A stretch of DNA of 64,000 nucleotides from Tachypleus tridentatus (GCF_004210375.1 NW_027467782.1:34957771-35021770), one strand, 5' to 3'. Numbered from the stretch's first letter, positions 33,081-47,577 are shown. The notes: a model not told the origin generated them from the sequence alone. Made by a program: numbers and translations.

Positions 33081-35564
33081 CGCATTGTTACATCAGGATT
33101 TGTTTAGACTCTGGCACGGCAAGAACTTGTTGCGATAATTCACGAACAGGAATTTCTTCAATGATGCCTGAAATATTGTTGCCCAACATTGAATCTCGTT
33201 ATCGAAGCACTAACATTTAGTGTAATCTAGCCGTGCGGGTGAGCACGCTATATTTTTTTCTCTCTATGTCAGTTGCAGTTCGTTCATATCTTAATTCTAT
33301 GAGCAAGAGCACAATGAATGTAGCTTTCATGTTGTTGTTTTCATGTGTATTGTTATTTAAGTTTTATATATTCAAGTTATTGTTCCTCCTATTCTTATCA
33401 ATTATATTTTTTAACATTCTTTACAATATTTCGATTTATTTTTGTATAAACATATCGCTATCTGTTAAGTTGTTTTTTAATCCTGAACAACTATTAATTT
33501 TGTGATGTACTGTCCCTATAACTGGTATTAGGTGCACTACATGTTTTATGAAAGAATAGCATGTGTAAAACGACAGCTATGTTTTACATACGTAACATCG
33601 CTTCTATACAAATTTAAAATATCGCTTTTGGTAATTTTGAAATTAGAGTATAATGGTAAAGGACAACCTTACACTAACTATAATTTAGTGTGTGAAACAA
33701 ACACTTTGCAACTTAACGTAAATATAAATGTATAGTTTGGATTGTTATAAATATACCTTATTATAAAATAATATATATGCCGATTTTTTTTAGTAAAATT
33801 GTTATTAAAAGCCTGAATCGAGAAGGTATTTGATTTATGGTCAATCAAGCTCAGAATCGTTATATTTGCTTGATATAAGTTACAAATATTATTTCGTATA
33901 AGCACAACATCAGAACTATTATTCAGTGTACAACGGTTTGATAATGGTTATTTATCACCTATAAACATGACACCAAAATTAACACGTTTTTGTTTTATTT
34001 TAGTGTTAGCTCACTTACCAAAATGAAATCACCATGCTTGTGAAAAACTCAGCTATTGTTTTCTACCATACGCAGTATAAAGTATTGAAAACAAATAGAA
34101 TCAATTTATTCAGTACGGCAAAAAAACGACAAGAACAAAAGAAAAAACGAACAGTTTTTTTATTACGGGTTATGTGGTGATAACATAGATGACCTCGCAT
34201 ATGTTAATTCACAAGTATTTTTATTTGAACTGGTTGTAACAACAATACTAATATTACTATTTCATTTGTTTGCCTATAGCTATCTCTTCAGACACATTAT
34301 AGCTTACATACTTTATTTTTCAGATTTAATTTTAACAATGAAACTATAAAGCGATGTATAGCGAATTAAATTCTTCGTAATTTTGACACGTAATTACAAT
34401 AATAAACAACAGTATTACATTATAATTACGTTTGGAAGATCATCAGTGAAATATTATAGAGCAGCACGGTTCACTTTATCTTTCTGTTTGACAGAAAGCT
34501 GCTGCTTCCTAATGTGACACAAAGGAAGCTCGGATGTCTGTTTCCGTACCTCTGTTTTGTTAAGCCTAGCCAGAGAAGTCTCATTTGTTACTATCTGTAA
34601 CTTAAAATATAATTGTTGGTTTTATGAAACATTTACCAGAAAATTTCAAGAATTGATATTTATTACTTTATTATAAATTTAACTCTATAAACAGCTAAAA
34701 AAAAAAGCGTTCAGATACATGACGAGAAATCAGTTTGTGGAATATAAAAGTATTAAAAATACGTAAAATTAGCCATAAATGTTAATTTTTTTATCTGCAA
34801 GTAGTATTAAGACACATATGAGGAAGTATTAAGTAATATGTTAAGATAGTATTAACCTGTACCTAAACCAAATATAGCTATGACTTCACAATGCAAAAAA
34901 ATAATGTAGTATCAGAAACGTTTCGGGGGCACATTAAATCACATCTGTATGTAGCATAATACAACGTATATCTGGAGACAATATAATGCTCCGCTCTAGA
35001 AAGCACTGTTAAGTACGGACAGCATACTTTAAGGTATATCTGGAAAGAATATAATGAGCCAATATAGAAAGCAGTATTAATTATGGATAGTATAATTTAA
35101 GTTTCATACTGCCAAACTCCATAAATATAGTATCTTTTACTATCTAGATTCTAGAGGCAGTTTGAATGAATATAGGGGCTATAATACAAATTATATTAGG
35201 AGAAAATGTGAGTGGATTTTAACTCAGTGCGAATTCCATTTAGAGACGATATTAAGTTATAACAGGATATGATAGCTAGTCAATCTTTAACTTTCTTTGG
35301 TTTACCACCAGGGGATGTAAATAAAATATCATGGTTGGACTAAAAAGTCAGTGAATTTGCTTAATATCAATTCGATGTATTATTATCTGAATTAAATAAT
35401 AGCGTGAAAGGAGTACCGTAAAACTATGTTCAGATAGAATAATTTTCAAAATTTATATTTCTTGTATGATAGTGAGAGTTTATTTGGAAAGTGCAGAGTT
35501 CCTTAGTTTATTAGGGTAAAGTATCAAAAACTATATATATATATATATATGTTATTTCAAACTC
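33081..35564. other. AT-rich non-coding DNA 3' of the right FoxA copy
   Basis: Mirror of 20581-23172. A (TA)n tract lies at about 35532-35552. Low-complexity frames only. Confidence 0.55.
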
Positions 35565-35955
35565 CAAAATGTCCCACAGTGGCATGTCACAGCGACATGT
35601 CTGCGAATTTATAATACCAGAATCCGGGTTTCGATTGTTTGTTGGTTTGTTTTTTGAATTTCGCGCAAAGCTACTTGAGGGCTATCTGCGCTAGCCGTCC
35701 CTAATTTAGCAGCGTAAGACCAGAGGGAAGGCAGCTAGTCATCACCACCCACCGCCAACTCTTGGCCTACTCTTTTACCAACGAATAGTGGGATTGACCG
35801 GACATTATGACTCCCCTACGACTGAAAGGGCGAGCATGTTTGGTGTGACGGGGATCGAAACCACGCCCCTCAGATTACCAGTCGAACGCCTTAACCCACC
35901 TGGCCATGCCGGGCTTCCCAGGTTTCGATACCCGTGATGGGTAGAGCACAGGTAT
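35565..35955 (+). repeat. SINE family B remnant split by family A SINE (right arm)
   Basis: Mirror of 20193-20580. Halves lie on each side of the nested SINE. Confidence 0.75.
35636..35914 (-). repeat. tRNA-derived SINE, family A, nested (right arm)
   Basis: Mirror of 20233-20512 with the same insertion point and flanking duplication, so the nesting happened before the arms separated or was copied between them. Confidence 0.93.
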
Positions 35956-38276
35956 CTTATGATGTTACTTTCTGTAAGTTGAATCCTGTCTTTATCTGTG
36001 CTGCACTCTGTTCTTGGATTTGTCTGAATAATTTTGTAAAATGTTCAAAGGAAAGGAAATATTACCTTTCCAGTTAAAGTATTTGTTTACAATCTCTAGC
36101 AAGGAAATGAAGGAAAGCGATATCTCGGGATCTAATCGTTTATTATTTCACTTCTTCACAATCAAAGCTTCCGCTCACAGTGTTTTAAATATGTCTTGTA
36201 TTCTATGATTATACGCGTTCTTCTAAAATCAAGTAACAATATTTCATTTCCTCTATTATATTGATGTTGTAGTTTGTTCTTCCTGCAATTTGATTCAAAT
36301 AGATTAATTCTTATGATACGTATTGTATGTCATACTGTTATAACAACTGAAATCATTACATATCTATCTTTTATGTACTATAAAGAAAATGGTGTACTAT
36401 AGAAATGAAAAGAGTAATATTTTTATTGATGTAAGCATTAATAACTCTTCGTGGAGAAATGTGCTGATACGACAATTTATTGTGAATATATTGCAAACAG
36501 CTATTCATAATTCATTACAATATACAACATTCTATAGCATGTATCATGAAGCTAAATTTTCTAAATGTACATTTTGAAACATTTTTATAGTATGCGTTAT
36601 GGTAACGTTTACTGTTTTAATAAGATATATTATAAACAGTTGGGTTATAATATAGTATACAATAAAATATGCTGAGATAGTAGGATACAGAATGGCATAG
36701 AACGCTCTATTAGATGTATTATAAACCATTCTGATAGTTATCATGTCAATTATTCTGGTTTATTATATTTTACCATAAAATATGTAATTCTATACTGTGA
36801 GTATATAATTAAACCATTCTAGCGCGATAAACTGTAAATTATACTTTTCTAGTATAATATATTATAACAAAACAGTGTATTTTATAATATATTACAACAA
36901 ATGAGTGCAGTTATAACATATTATACTAGAACAGTGTACTGTTATTTGTATACCTTACTTATGTTTCTAAAAAAATAGTTTTAGATTTGTTTTGATAAAA
37001 ATTCTATTTCGACAAACAAAAAAGTGCGGACGGAACAAAATGACTAAAACTGAAAATTAATTAATGAAATGGAGTTTGGACATTTAAGGAAGTCCACAAT
37101 TAATTAGGTAACTTGGCAAAAATCAATTCAATACGTATATAAAAGAAAATGTTCTATTGTAATGCTGTTGCATATGTTCTGAACAATTGTGAATTGTATA
37201 AGCGTCCAAATCCGAAGCGTTCTACAGGGTTAGCGGTCAGCTTGAAAGCCTATAACTCCACAATTAATGTTTCACACCCAGGGTGGACACTGTGTGTATA
37301 ACCTAGTCTGTTGCTTTATACTTAGAAAAATACAAACAACCAATTAAGTTCCAAACTGGTAGTCAATTTCAGGTGTTTTCGCAGCGTTTTGTGCAATATT
37401 GTTTTCAGCCATTGAGCGTTTTCGAGGCTCTGAGCGTGGTATGACATTAATTAGATGTCTCACCTTTTATTTCGTGCTTGTATAAAAGGAAAACAACAAT
37501 CTGTGCTTTAACAACATTTTTTCTCTCAAACCATACTCTAGTCGCCACAATACTGAACAGGGTGAAATGTGTGGTCGTGTAATTGAAATTTAAGAGGATT
37601 ATTATTATTACAACGAAAGATGACCTGGAGAGATCACCTGTTTTAACAACTTGCACCACTGTATAGTAGTATGATGTCTGTCTTAAACTTAGTTACTAGA
37701 CACTGAAATGTTGTCACTTAAGGGACGCTTAACATTGCAATTTGTACTGCCGTGACGTTAGTGAATTGTGCACATGCCACGAATCACGAGAATAATTATA
37801 CAGTCTGTAGGATACAACACAGCATGACGTATGAACTTGAAAAGCAAGAAATAAAAATAGTTGTTACTCTTCATTTTGCTTACCTGCTCTTGATACAAAT
37901 CACATCAGAGTTCCCTTCACCAAACATCTAAATTACTAATATAATTCGTGAGTGCAAATCTAAACAAAGATGAAAGGACTATGTGTTCAATATATTATTT
38001 TCAGGTTAATTAATTATTGGAGAAACAAAATTATCAATGGCATAATCCGGCAGAAAATAAGGTAACGGTTAATTTAAAATTACAATAACAACAATTTTAA
38101 ACTAATTATGATGATGCCATATTAAAGTTCGATATGATGTAGTTATTAAAGTCAGGATTTACCTACTGTAGAAGTTGTTGTTATTGTATTTTGAATTTAA
38201 TTATTTAGTCCAGCAGGTTTTGCATCGTAACTGAAACAACTTTAACTTAACGTTTTGAATTTCACTTCAATAGTTT
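35956..38276. other. AT-rich non-coding inner-zone DNA
   Basis: Mirror of 17864-20192. No gene was recognised. Confidence 0.5.
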
Positions 38277-38537
38277 TGGGCCCGACATGGCCCGGTGGTT
38301 AACGCACTCGGCTCGTAATCCGAGGGTCGCGAGTTCGAATCCCCGTCACACCAAACATGCTGTGGGGGCGTTATAACTGACGGTCAATCCCACTATTTGT
38401 TGTTAAAAGAGCAGCTCAAGAGTTGGCTGTGGGTGGTAATGACCAGCTGCCTTACTTCTTGTCTTACACTGCTAAATTAGGGTCAGCTAGCGTAGATAGC
38501 CATCGTGTAGCTTTGCGTGAATTTCAAAAACAAACAA
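38277..38537 (+). repeat. tRNA-derived SINE, family A (right arm)
   Basis: Mirror of 17603-17863. The head GGGCCCGACATGGCCCGGTG, the box GAGTTCGAATCCCC and the body are complete. Confidence 0.92.
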
Positions 38538-39517
38538 ACTTTATTAGTTTTACAATTTGCGCTGAAAAATGTTTGGAAAATAAAATTTATAAAACAGTTA
38601 GGGTGAGCATAGTGCAGATAGACCTTTGCTAAGATTAAACGCACACACACACACGGATTTACACAGAAGTGTCATGACAGATTGATTAATTTATGTTTTA
38701 ACATATTCTTCACTCAAAGCCACCTATGGAATAACTGCGCATAGAAGTTCTAGGTTTTAAACTGATGATCAAGATGGAGGTTAAATAAATACCATTGTCC
38801 TTTTCAGTCTACTACAGTATCACACCCTACTCACTTAACAATTTCAAAAAAGGAAAAACATAGAAATTATTCAATATGACCTAATATGTTGTCTCCCCAC
38901 TTGTAGTTAAGAGCCAAGAACAAGTTTATAATTTGAAGGATAAGTCAGGTAATAAATATGCGAATTGAGCACAGTCAATAATGACCTATTTTCTCAGGGT
39001 ACGTTGTATTACCAACAGTTATATAACAAAGCCTAAAAAAAAATACGTAATCACGCTTACATAGTTGTAAGTTGCTGTTCCGCGTGTTTTTCATTGATTT
39101 CTTGTTACTTTAAAGTTCATGTATGTTGTGAAAAAAGAAGAAGAGAAAAACAAGCCGCAATGCGTTGTTATGTTTTGTGCCAAAAATAGTTAAACAACAT
39201 TCAATATAACTGTTATAATTAATTTGTTAGAATACATTGAACTACCAGTTTGGGAAATACTTTCCTATAAAAAATGATAAAGAGTTATAGGGAATAAAGC
39301 AGTTTTACCAACCGAAACTGTGGAATCATCAACAAGAACAAGATAATTTAATGGAAAAAGGATTTTAATTGGTTATCGCGATCAAAATATTCAAGCATTT
39401 TTTCCTCATGTGGAAAAATACGTTTTTCAAACTATTTTGTATTCGTGTCTAACCTCATTAACATCGCTAAACAAAGCACGTTAGCTATTCTTAGATGAAT
39501 TTATGTTTAGTAAGTAG
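38538..39517. other. Non-coding inner-zone DNA
   Basis: Mirror of 16626-17602, with an (AC)n tract at 38641-38655. Confidence 0.5.
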
Positions 39518-39778
39518 ATGCACTACCAAGTAAAAATGGTAAAAAGTATCTATTGTATATGTATTATTTTAATCGTTCCAGGAGTTTTCGTGATCCTGAT
39601 GAGAGATTATGAAACACTGATTTCGCTCACTGGGACACTTCATCCTGGTGACGTAATTATAGAATTAAGTAGCGCTCGTGTCAGCGTGGAAAACACCACA
39701 GAAATCAGCAACAGAATAATAAAAACGAAGAATATATGTTTGACAATTCTGTGTCTTTCAGATCGGAAAGACAACTGA
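39518..39778 (+). CDS. Unrecognised 86-residue ORF with N-terminal membrane anchor (right copy)
   Basis: Same protein as the minus-strand frame at 16365-16625, with no amino-acid difference. ATG 39518 is followed seven codons later by a second ATG (MVKSIYC) directly before the hydrophobic segment. Conservation between the arms adds little, because the surrounding non-coding DNA is equally similar. Confidence 0.3.
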   Translation: MHYQVKMVKSIYCICIILIVPGVFVILMRDYETLISLTGTLHPGDVIIELSSARVSVENTTEISNRIIKTKNICLTILCLSDRKDN

Positions 39779-41679
39779 ATGTATGCAAAAGTACTTCAAA
39801 TGGCATTTTCATTGTAAATAGTAATTATCTGTGTAGTTATATATTTTTCATGTTTAGTATTGCAAAATAATAAATTAAGAAAAGTTTAAATTGTATTCCT
39901 TATTGTATTAAATGTATTGCAAAATATTTTGTTTTGGATTTTATTCGTAAAAAGATGAAATTACACCAACAGAATTCATGACAGACTTGCTGCAGAGGAA
40001 TCAATTCAGAAAGAGATATAATTTCTGAACAAAGCTTCACTGAATATAACAGTTTTTTAAGAATTAAAATGTAAATAGAAAGAGCTCTCAGTGCATTTGT
40101 AATGTACGTTAGCAGCAAATGTAGATCTGGAAATGAAAAAGTGTGACTGATTGTCTCTCAGGAAGACAAGAGAACAAACAATGATGGTATTCTACTTACA
40201 GTTGATTGTTGGTGTGTGTGTGTGTGTATTGGTCTACATGCCTTATCCACAATCTTGTGGTTACAAATGAGTTATAGAATCTGTCCTGTTGAGGGTGAGA
40301 AAGTATATAGTTCAATGTTCTTACATTTATTTATACATGACTAATGATTGAACCTATTGTTCCATTTTTCACACATTCTACTTTAATTCCCAACTTCCAG
40401 TGCAAAGAGCATACCTGTTCCAGAAGTACCACATTTATGTACTTTATTCATCTCAGAGTACTTCTGTTCATTCTGGATAGTTAGTTATTCTGCTGTGCTT
40501 CTTAACTGACCCTTTTACCTTTATAGAGTGGAGATAATACCACATCAGAAGTTATTTTTTGACATCAAAATATAATTTCCCATTGGTAATTCACACCCGC
40601 CCTCCTCATGACTGGTGTTCTTCACTTAGAACAGGTTAATTCTTGAAAGTGAGGAGTAAGAAGGAATAGTAGAGGGAGACAGATGTGCCACTACTGGTGG
40701 AGAACAGTCACATGATATGCACATGTTTAGAAAAAGCATAAAGTTGATAGGGTATAAAGACTGATGCACTAATTACAAAAATATTTTTCAGCAAAGCTTA
40801 GAGTGCAAAGAGTAATTGAGATAGCTTTGTGTGATAGGAGATAGATACCTATCAAAAATACATTTTAAGTGTAAAAGTGTTAACGTTTGTATCTCAGCAC
40901 AAGAGATTTGCATGTTTAACTGGTTGGTGAAATAAGTAAGAGCTTCAACTTTTTTACACTGAGAAATAAAAGTATTATATGAATTTTTGTCTTTGCAGAA
41001 TATTGCTATTGAGATCCTGATAACCTTAAGTAAATCATTTGAAATATTTTATGAAATAATCCTAGAAATAAAGACAAAAATAAGAAAGAAAAAAAGAGCT
41101 GTTCCAAAACAACAACAACCAACTTAAAGACATTTTATGAGCCATTATGGCGAGGCTAAAATTTAAAATTTTCTTTGAAGTTGGCTTTCCATTTTCCGTA
41201 AGAGCTTTATATCTTGTTGAACAACGTGATCTAATTTAAGAAGACAAGGATTATAACTACTGTTATTCCAGGGGATGGGGACTATACAATTTCCAACAAG
41301 ATAATATACAACTGTCCTCCCATATAGTGAAGACGGTGTTAAAATAGACTCTCAGTGGTGGGAAAGATTTTCAATAACTTCTCGTAATGCCGTCTCACTC
41401 GCATGTCTGTGTTACCAAATATTAACGTGGTGAACCCCAAACCACGTGTAAAGTTACCTGCATTTAGAAACTGATTACCTTTACTGTAAAGATTTTGAAC
41501 GTATTATATGAATTTTATTCTCTTTCAACATAACTCCAGTTACGACAGAAAGTGTTTGTATCCCTTGCGTCCCGAGTAGTTTTTTGCTCATAACTTAAAA
41601 AGTATCACAATAAGACTTATAGAAATATAATATATTACAAATATTATACCAATACACATCTACATAAATTATTTTGTGA
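39779..41679. other. Non-coding inner-zone DNA
   Basis: Mirror of 14461-16364. A (GT)n tract lies at about 40212-40228. Confidence 0.5.
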
Positions 41680-41874
41680 ATTAAACTATTGAGGTATGCA
41701 AGAAAGCATGTAGATAAACCCTTCACCTATTGGAAGAGTATTCTTTGGTCAGACGAAACTAACATCAAGCTTTTCGGCCAAAATTACATTGATCTTAAAA
41801 GGGTCGGAGTAAATTCAGCCCACTCTGAACCTAAAGCAGTGACTAACACCAACCAACACTGCATGATCATATAA
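41680..41874 (+). mobile_element. Tc1-type transposase fragment (right arm)
   Basis: Mirror of 14266-14460. ILWSDETNIKLFG identifies the Tc1/mariner catalytic region. No element ends are visible. Confidence 0.75.
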
Positions 41875-42056
41875 GTAAAGAAAGGCAGAAGAAGTCAGAG
41901 AGCACCTGACACTCCAGAGTACATATGATACCAAAACCAAAGAGAGAAAAAACAAAATGCAGTGCTCTATTTATTGTCGAATTTTGCCTTTTTCATTGAC
42001 GTTTAACATTAACTTCCGACAGATGAAGATATCTTCCAAGATCAAAATTAAATATT

Positions 42057-42321
42057 TATTTGAATTTCGCACAAAGCTACACGAGGGCTATCTTCGCCAG
42101 CCGTCCCTAATTTAGCAGTGTAAGACTAGAGGGAAGGCAATTAGTCATTGCCACCAACTGCCAACTTTTGGGCTACTGTTTTACCAACGAACAGTGGGAT
42201 TTACCGTCACGTTATAACGCACCCACGGTTGAAAGGGCGAGCATGTTTGGTGCGACTGGGTTCGAACCTGCAATCATCAGATTACGAGTCGAACTCCATA
42301 ACCCACTTAGCCATGCTAGGC
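42057..42321 (-). repeat. tRNA-derived SINE, family A (right arm)
   Basis: Mirror of 13819-14083. Confidence 0.9.
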
Positions 42322-42427
42322 ACAAAGTGAAAGATATATTCAGTAATAGATATTAACTACTTAATAAAATAAGCTGTTCAAAACTGTTCAACTATTATCT
42401 TTGTGAGGTTCACGTTTCTCTTGACTA

Positions 42428-42687
42428 GGCCCTGCATGGCCAGGTGGGTTAAGACGTGCGACTTGTAATCTGAAAATCGTGGGTTTGCATCCCCGTCGCG
42501 CTAAAATGCTTGCCCTTTCAGCCGTGGGGGCATTATAATGTACGATCAATCCCACTATTCGTTGATAAAAGAGTAGCCCAAAGTTTGCTGTGAGTGGTGA
42601 TGACAAGCTAGCTTCCCTCTTCTTTTACACTGCTAATTTAGGGACAGCTAGTGCAGATATCCCTCGAGTAGCTTTGCGCAAAATTAA
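42428..42687 (+). repeat. tRNA-derived SINE, family A (right arm)
   Basis: Mirror of 13453-13712, with head GGCCCTGCATGGCCAGGTGG. Confidence 0.9.
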
Positions 42688-43150
42688 AAAAAAGCATCTT
42701 TTAAGTATCAATCATTTTCACCTACCCCATAAGTAATGGCTTGAAAAATATATGAATGATTATAACTTATTTGACTAAATCTTCAAATATAAATTTTAAG
42801 AAAAATACATTTCCTCATTACCAAACATTTCTTACATTTTCTAGGACCCAATGAATAACTAAACCTTAACATCCTATTAAAAATATTTCAATTTCATTTA
42901 AATTTGTACTCTCATCTTAAATTGCCTTTATATATTTCCATTTTAAGATTTTAGAATGATATTAAATAGGCTTCAACTGCTACTTATAAACAGATGTGCA
43001 AAAATATTAGACATAAATATTCATACACGACAAACAATGCTCAAGATGAATACATATGAAAACTGTTATATAACAAACAACCTTTCTCTGGTCACATTTT
43101 ATAGTTTTTTCTCAATTAAAATAACTTATAAACCTTTCCATTTACACCTA

Positions 43151-46112
43151 GTGATACAGTATGACCTTTTTAGTTTGATGTAATAAGTGGCAATGAAGAT
43201 TTATTAATCTATTAGAGTACTTTGTTTTAAATAAGGCACTATTTTTTATTACTTTAAGATTACTTGTCAACCAGTATGTACAAAGTATACTTTGTTTTGT
43301 TTCTATCTGCCATAAAAGGATAAAATTAAACACTGCAAATGTTTGGAATTGTTGAATACTTTGTGAAATATACAGACAATGGACACACATTACTAACAAT
43401 TAATACAAAGTTATTACCGTTGGTTCACTGAACAAAGCAATTGTTAACCTTCTGTTTACACGTAGATAACAGAAAAGTAAAATTGAGTTCATCTTTGTGC
43501 TACACCTGTTTCTGTTTGTACAACTATTATTCTAGCAGTTACTGTCAACAGTTACTGTCAACAGATTCATTTATACTCATTATTTCATCATTATGTTTAA
43601 AACTGACAACTGTTAATAACTTCTGAATTCTTATATATTGGAAACATGTTGCATTTGAAGATCTGTTCATTTGGGCAAAGTTTAACATTCACTTTTGAAA
43701 TGATAGTAAAACAAGTATGAATAATGTTAATACCAAACTTTATTTCACAAGTAGGATATTCTATATTTATCAGACTATCATTAACATTTCAAAATATGAC
43801 ATACTATAAGAAATACAAATGTACATTTACCATGTGTTACTGTTGAGCAGCTCCTAGCACAACTGAAGTGATTAATTATTTTATGGTGTGAAGTATAAAA
43901 AAGGTCAGAGTTTTGGCTCTGATTGAAACCAAGATTGCAAAAAAGTTAACATTTTAAAAGTTCATGAAATAATTTATATTGGTAGATTAACCTAAACAGT
44001 AACTGTCACTTGGGACAAGTACTTTTGCAAAACAAACGTAAACAGTAACTGTCACTGGGTACGTGTACTTTTGCTAGATTACTTAAACAGCAACCATCAC
44101 TATAAATGGGTAATTTTGCTTGTTACATTCTATTTTAAACCTACACATCACCACCAATAATTAATTTTGAACAATTATAATGATTAGAAGTGATAACTGT
44201 AACAGTTTTAACAAGACTCAATGTTAGACAAATGTAACATCCTTAATGAGCGTGAACCAAAGTGATGACAGTAAAATCAACTACAGTAGTTTCACAACTG
44301 CAAATTTACTTTCTTCCAAAGCTCTGAATTCATATTCGTAAAATGACAAATGTGGCACACAAAATATCATACAACATTTTAGTTTATACCTGACAACATG
44401 TTCATATTTGATTGTTTCTGCACTAAATGAACAGTGCATATTTCAGCTCTGACTTGTAAAAAATTAATATTTCCAAGAGAAGATGTAGCAAATACAACAG
44501 TAGAGAGTTTGGATTAGTGCAACAATTGAAATATTCACATACTTATATTTGAAGAAAAAAATACTATACACTGTAATAACTTTGAAATACCAAAAATTAT
44601 TCTTAATTCAACATCACAGTAAAGAAAACATCTTGACAACAACAGAAAAGAAAAAGCCACAAGGGACATAATTTTAACTTGGCTGGTGTAGCATTAATGG
44701 AAACCTTCATTTGTTAAATAAACAGTCTGAGTAACATATGTTACTGTGTTTTGGTAAGATATTTTATGTAGTTCTAAAAACAAGTAAACGACAAGAAAAA
44801 CATCTGTAAGTAATCCATAACATGAAAAATCTTCAAACCTGCTATCAAAGTATGCTCTACAGCTAAGGAAAATATGGACCTCATAATTCAATAGTAGTAC
44901 TTCAGATCCAAGGAAATAATAGACATGATGTATTACAAAATTTTCCTCATATAAATAATTGTTATTATTCTGTATTGAGTTTGGTTAACTTACTGTCTTG
45001 CCTAGAAAAAAATTATTTTAAACTACGATATATAAATAAAAGAAGCTTTTCTAAGAGATTTTGAATACTTGTTCAAAAAATAATACTTAACTTTGTACAC
45101 TTGTCTTTCTACTTATGTTTCAACAACTATCATCCAGGTAGTTCTAAACTTAAATATTCCATTATATTTTTCCTTCTACTTATTACTACCAATCACTTAA
45201 ACTGGTATCAAATTGTTTTGTTTCTTTTTCTTGGAAATTAAGTTTGAATGGTGAATAAAGGAAACTTCAGAGAAAAACACACTGAGAAGTCGGGTCCTCC
45301 CAAAAGTGATTACTTGTTGCGCTTCAATTCTTTAAACCTGTAATTTGTTGCACATTTTGCTGGAATTATTTTAATGATTCCCTTAAAACTGTCACCATAC
45401 TTTATGAAATTTCAATTTTCTTAATTTTACAGACAATAACATGGTTCAGGTTAGTTTTCATAAAAGAGACGTACACATTGTCAGATGCTGTCACTGTTCG
45501 GTGGATAAAATCAGGATTTTTTGGCTGAATACTGGCAGCATCTACTCTGGTTTAAGGAATTAATTCAGAAGGAGAATTTTCTCAAAAGAAAGTTTCCAAA
45601 AGCAATGAACCATCATAAAACACAAACTTTGAATTCAAGTCTACATTTTGTTTTTTTACAAATAAACCATTATCAGTTACACATAAAACTACCCAATAGA
45701 AGTGCAGATTTAGTCTTTTTTATTAAAGGAGAATACATTTAGTTAACCAAATACTCCATCAATTTCACAGTACTGTATTTTGACTATTAAAAGCTGTACT
45801 TTGACAGATTCACTGAACATATTCATAAGTTCTTTTCTACCAACAATACTGGAAATTTCCATTCTTATTCAAAATACACAGAATAATAATAATAATCCTC
45901 AGACCAAATATACTGAAGAAATCTAACTAACTGTAAACATTATATAAACAAAGGAATGACTGAAATGTTTTGTAGATACCAGATATTTAGACTAGTTAGA
46001 ACAGTTTATCAGTAGATTCTTTGTATGATGTGGTCATACTGAAACAGATATGTATTTTAATTGCTCCATTATAAATTCCTACTTAGTTTTGCATTGCCCC
46101 AGGATTATCTTG
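43151..46112. other. Non-coding middle-zone DNA
   Basis: Mirror of 10008-12999. No gene was recognised. A frame at 45521-45742 resembles its left counterpart but no known protein. Confidence 0.45.
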
Positions 46113-46295
46113 TTACTTTTTGTTACAAGTCAGCCTCTTCAACTTAATCTGAGACAGCACTTCATATCTCAATTTCTCTTGTGCTACCTCCTTCTCCCCA
46201 GGATATTTATGCTCATCAGGATGCCACTGTCTGGAGAGTATCCAGTAACGAGCCATGATCTCTTCCTGTATAGCACTGGACTACAGATTTAAAAC
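46113..46295 (-). pseudogene. DNAJC22/wurst-like pseudogene, J-domain exon (right copy, uninterrupted)
   Basis: After the acceptor TTTTTAG, an in-frame TAG comes a few codons in, where the family has the VLGLS turn. The frame then reads SAIQEEIMARYWILS, RQWHPDEHKYPGEKEV, AQEKLRYEVLSQIK and ends at NKK stop. The HPD motif is intact. Part of the MEIQQAY helix is missing, as in the left arm. This copy shows the exon without the insert and keeps the Trp codon that is a stop in the left arm. Confidence 0.72.
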
Positions 46296-46424
46296 CTAAA
46301 AATGAGAGGAAAATATTACTTTTATGACTTTCAATGCAAGTTCATTTTGCTATAGTTTGAGCATTTGAAATGATATCTTACCATGCAGCTCTGTACCATA
46401 GGTAGTGCAAGAGGTAAGTAAAAA

Positions 46425-46592
46425 TGTATCTCAGGATGGATGGTATAGGTATTAACTCTTTTATTAATAAAGCAGAGAACAATGTTTCGATCTTCTTGGG
46501 TTAACCTGAAGATAACTTAAGAAAATCAAAATGTTGCTCTCCGCTTTATTAGTAAAAGTGTTAATACCCATACTAGCCATTCTGAGATACAA
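46425..46592. mobile_element. Penelope-like terminal-repeat foldback remnant (right arm)
   Basis: Outer sequences GTATCTCAGGATGGATGG (46428 on) and CTAGCCATTCTGAGATAC (to about 46592) are imperfect reverse complements. So are the inner AATAAAGCAGAGAACAATG and its partner near 46530. Together they form a hairpin of two head-to-head terminal fragments. The sequence is typical of a Penelope-like family. It is decayed, and longer than its left-arm partner at 9178-9275. Confidence 0.6.
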
Positions 46593-47577
46593 GAAGTAAG
46601 TTTGTCCAGGACATAAACTTGAAGGGGCACTAATTACCAGCTTGACTAACAAAGTGAACTTTTTGGATTTGGTTTGGAGAGAACTGGATTTATATGTCTC
46701 ATAGAGCACTAACAGACATCTATATGATTTACAAGAAACAAATCTGTTTTTATAATGTGATCTAAGATGTGTAAGGAGACTATGATAATATGCAGAACCA
46801 AAACCTGGCCTTTCGTACCAGTAGAAATCAGGCTTCCAAGACACAACTGAAAGCAGTTATGGAGGATGTCACCATTGACCTTTGATCAGGTGTTCTGTGT
46901 GTTTCCCATTTACTATAACAAGAGTATACAACCAATGCAATATGCGACATCCTGAATCACACTGGCTTGCAAATTTTCCTTTATGGTTCATTACATTACC
47001 ACAAATGTTAGTTATGATAAGTTCCACCAACACAATAGGTTGTTGCTTTAGCTTCCACCTTATTAATATCTATTTATTTTCTCTTTCCAGTATCATGACT
47101 TGTGTCACAACCAAGAACTGGTTATAACACAAATCATACAGGAATAACTTTAGCAACCAAATGTTTATTTATAAAGATACAAATGCATGTAATGTTCTAA
47201 ATGTGTTTTTAACACATTCATAAAGAAGTACCAATTACATAAATTTAAATGTTGGACGTCTATAAAATTGGTTTAGATTCATTTTATCACTTTATGTATG
47301 AGAAGAGGGTAGAGAAAAGGCAGATAAGCATTGTTCATTTTACTAGCCTTAATATGAGCACTAAAACAGATATCAAAGTTTGTCTTAGAAAAGTGAAATA
47401 AATAAGCTATTATACTAAACATATTTTTTACATTGTTTATACATTTCTTCAGTTATTTCTAGTCAAAAGTAAATATGACAACAAAACCTATCTAAATAAT
47501 ATATTAATTTATCACAGAAATAAAACAACAGGAATAAAATATTAAAATTGAAAATTCAATTTATTTGGATCTATTAC
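46593..47577. other. Probable intron of the DNAJC22-like pseudogene (right copy)
   Basis: Mirror of 8171-9177. No further coding match. Confidence 0.45.

Larger units (their letters stand above)
30003..43150 (-). repeat. Right arm of the inverted duplication, inner zone
   Basis: This is the reverse complement of about 13000-26125 at about 99% identity. It begins at the first base after the gap, so the contig end lies inside the arm. Indels relative to the left arm include a 21-base tandem duplication and a 5-base loss in the FoxA region and a one-unit change in an AC run. Confidence 0.92.
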
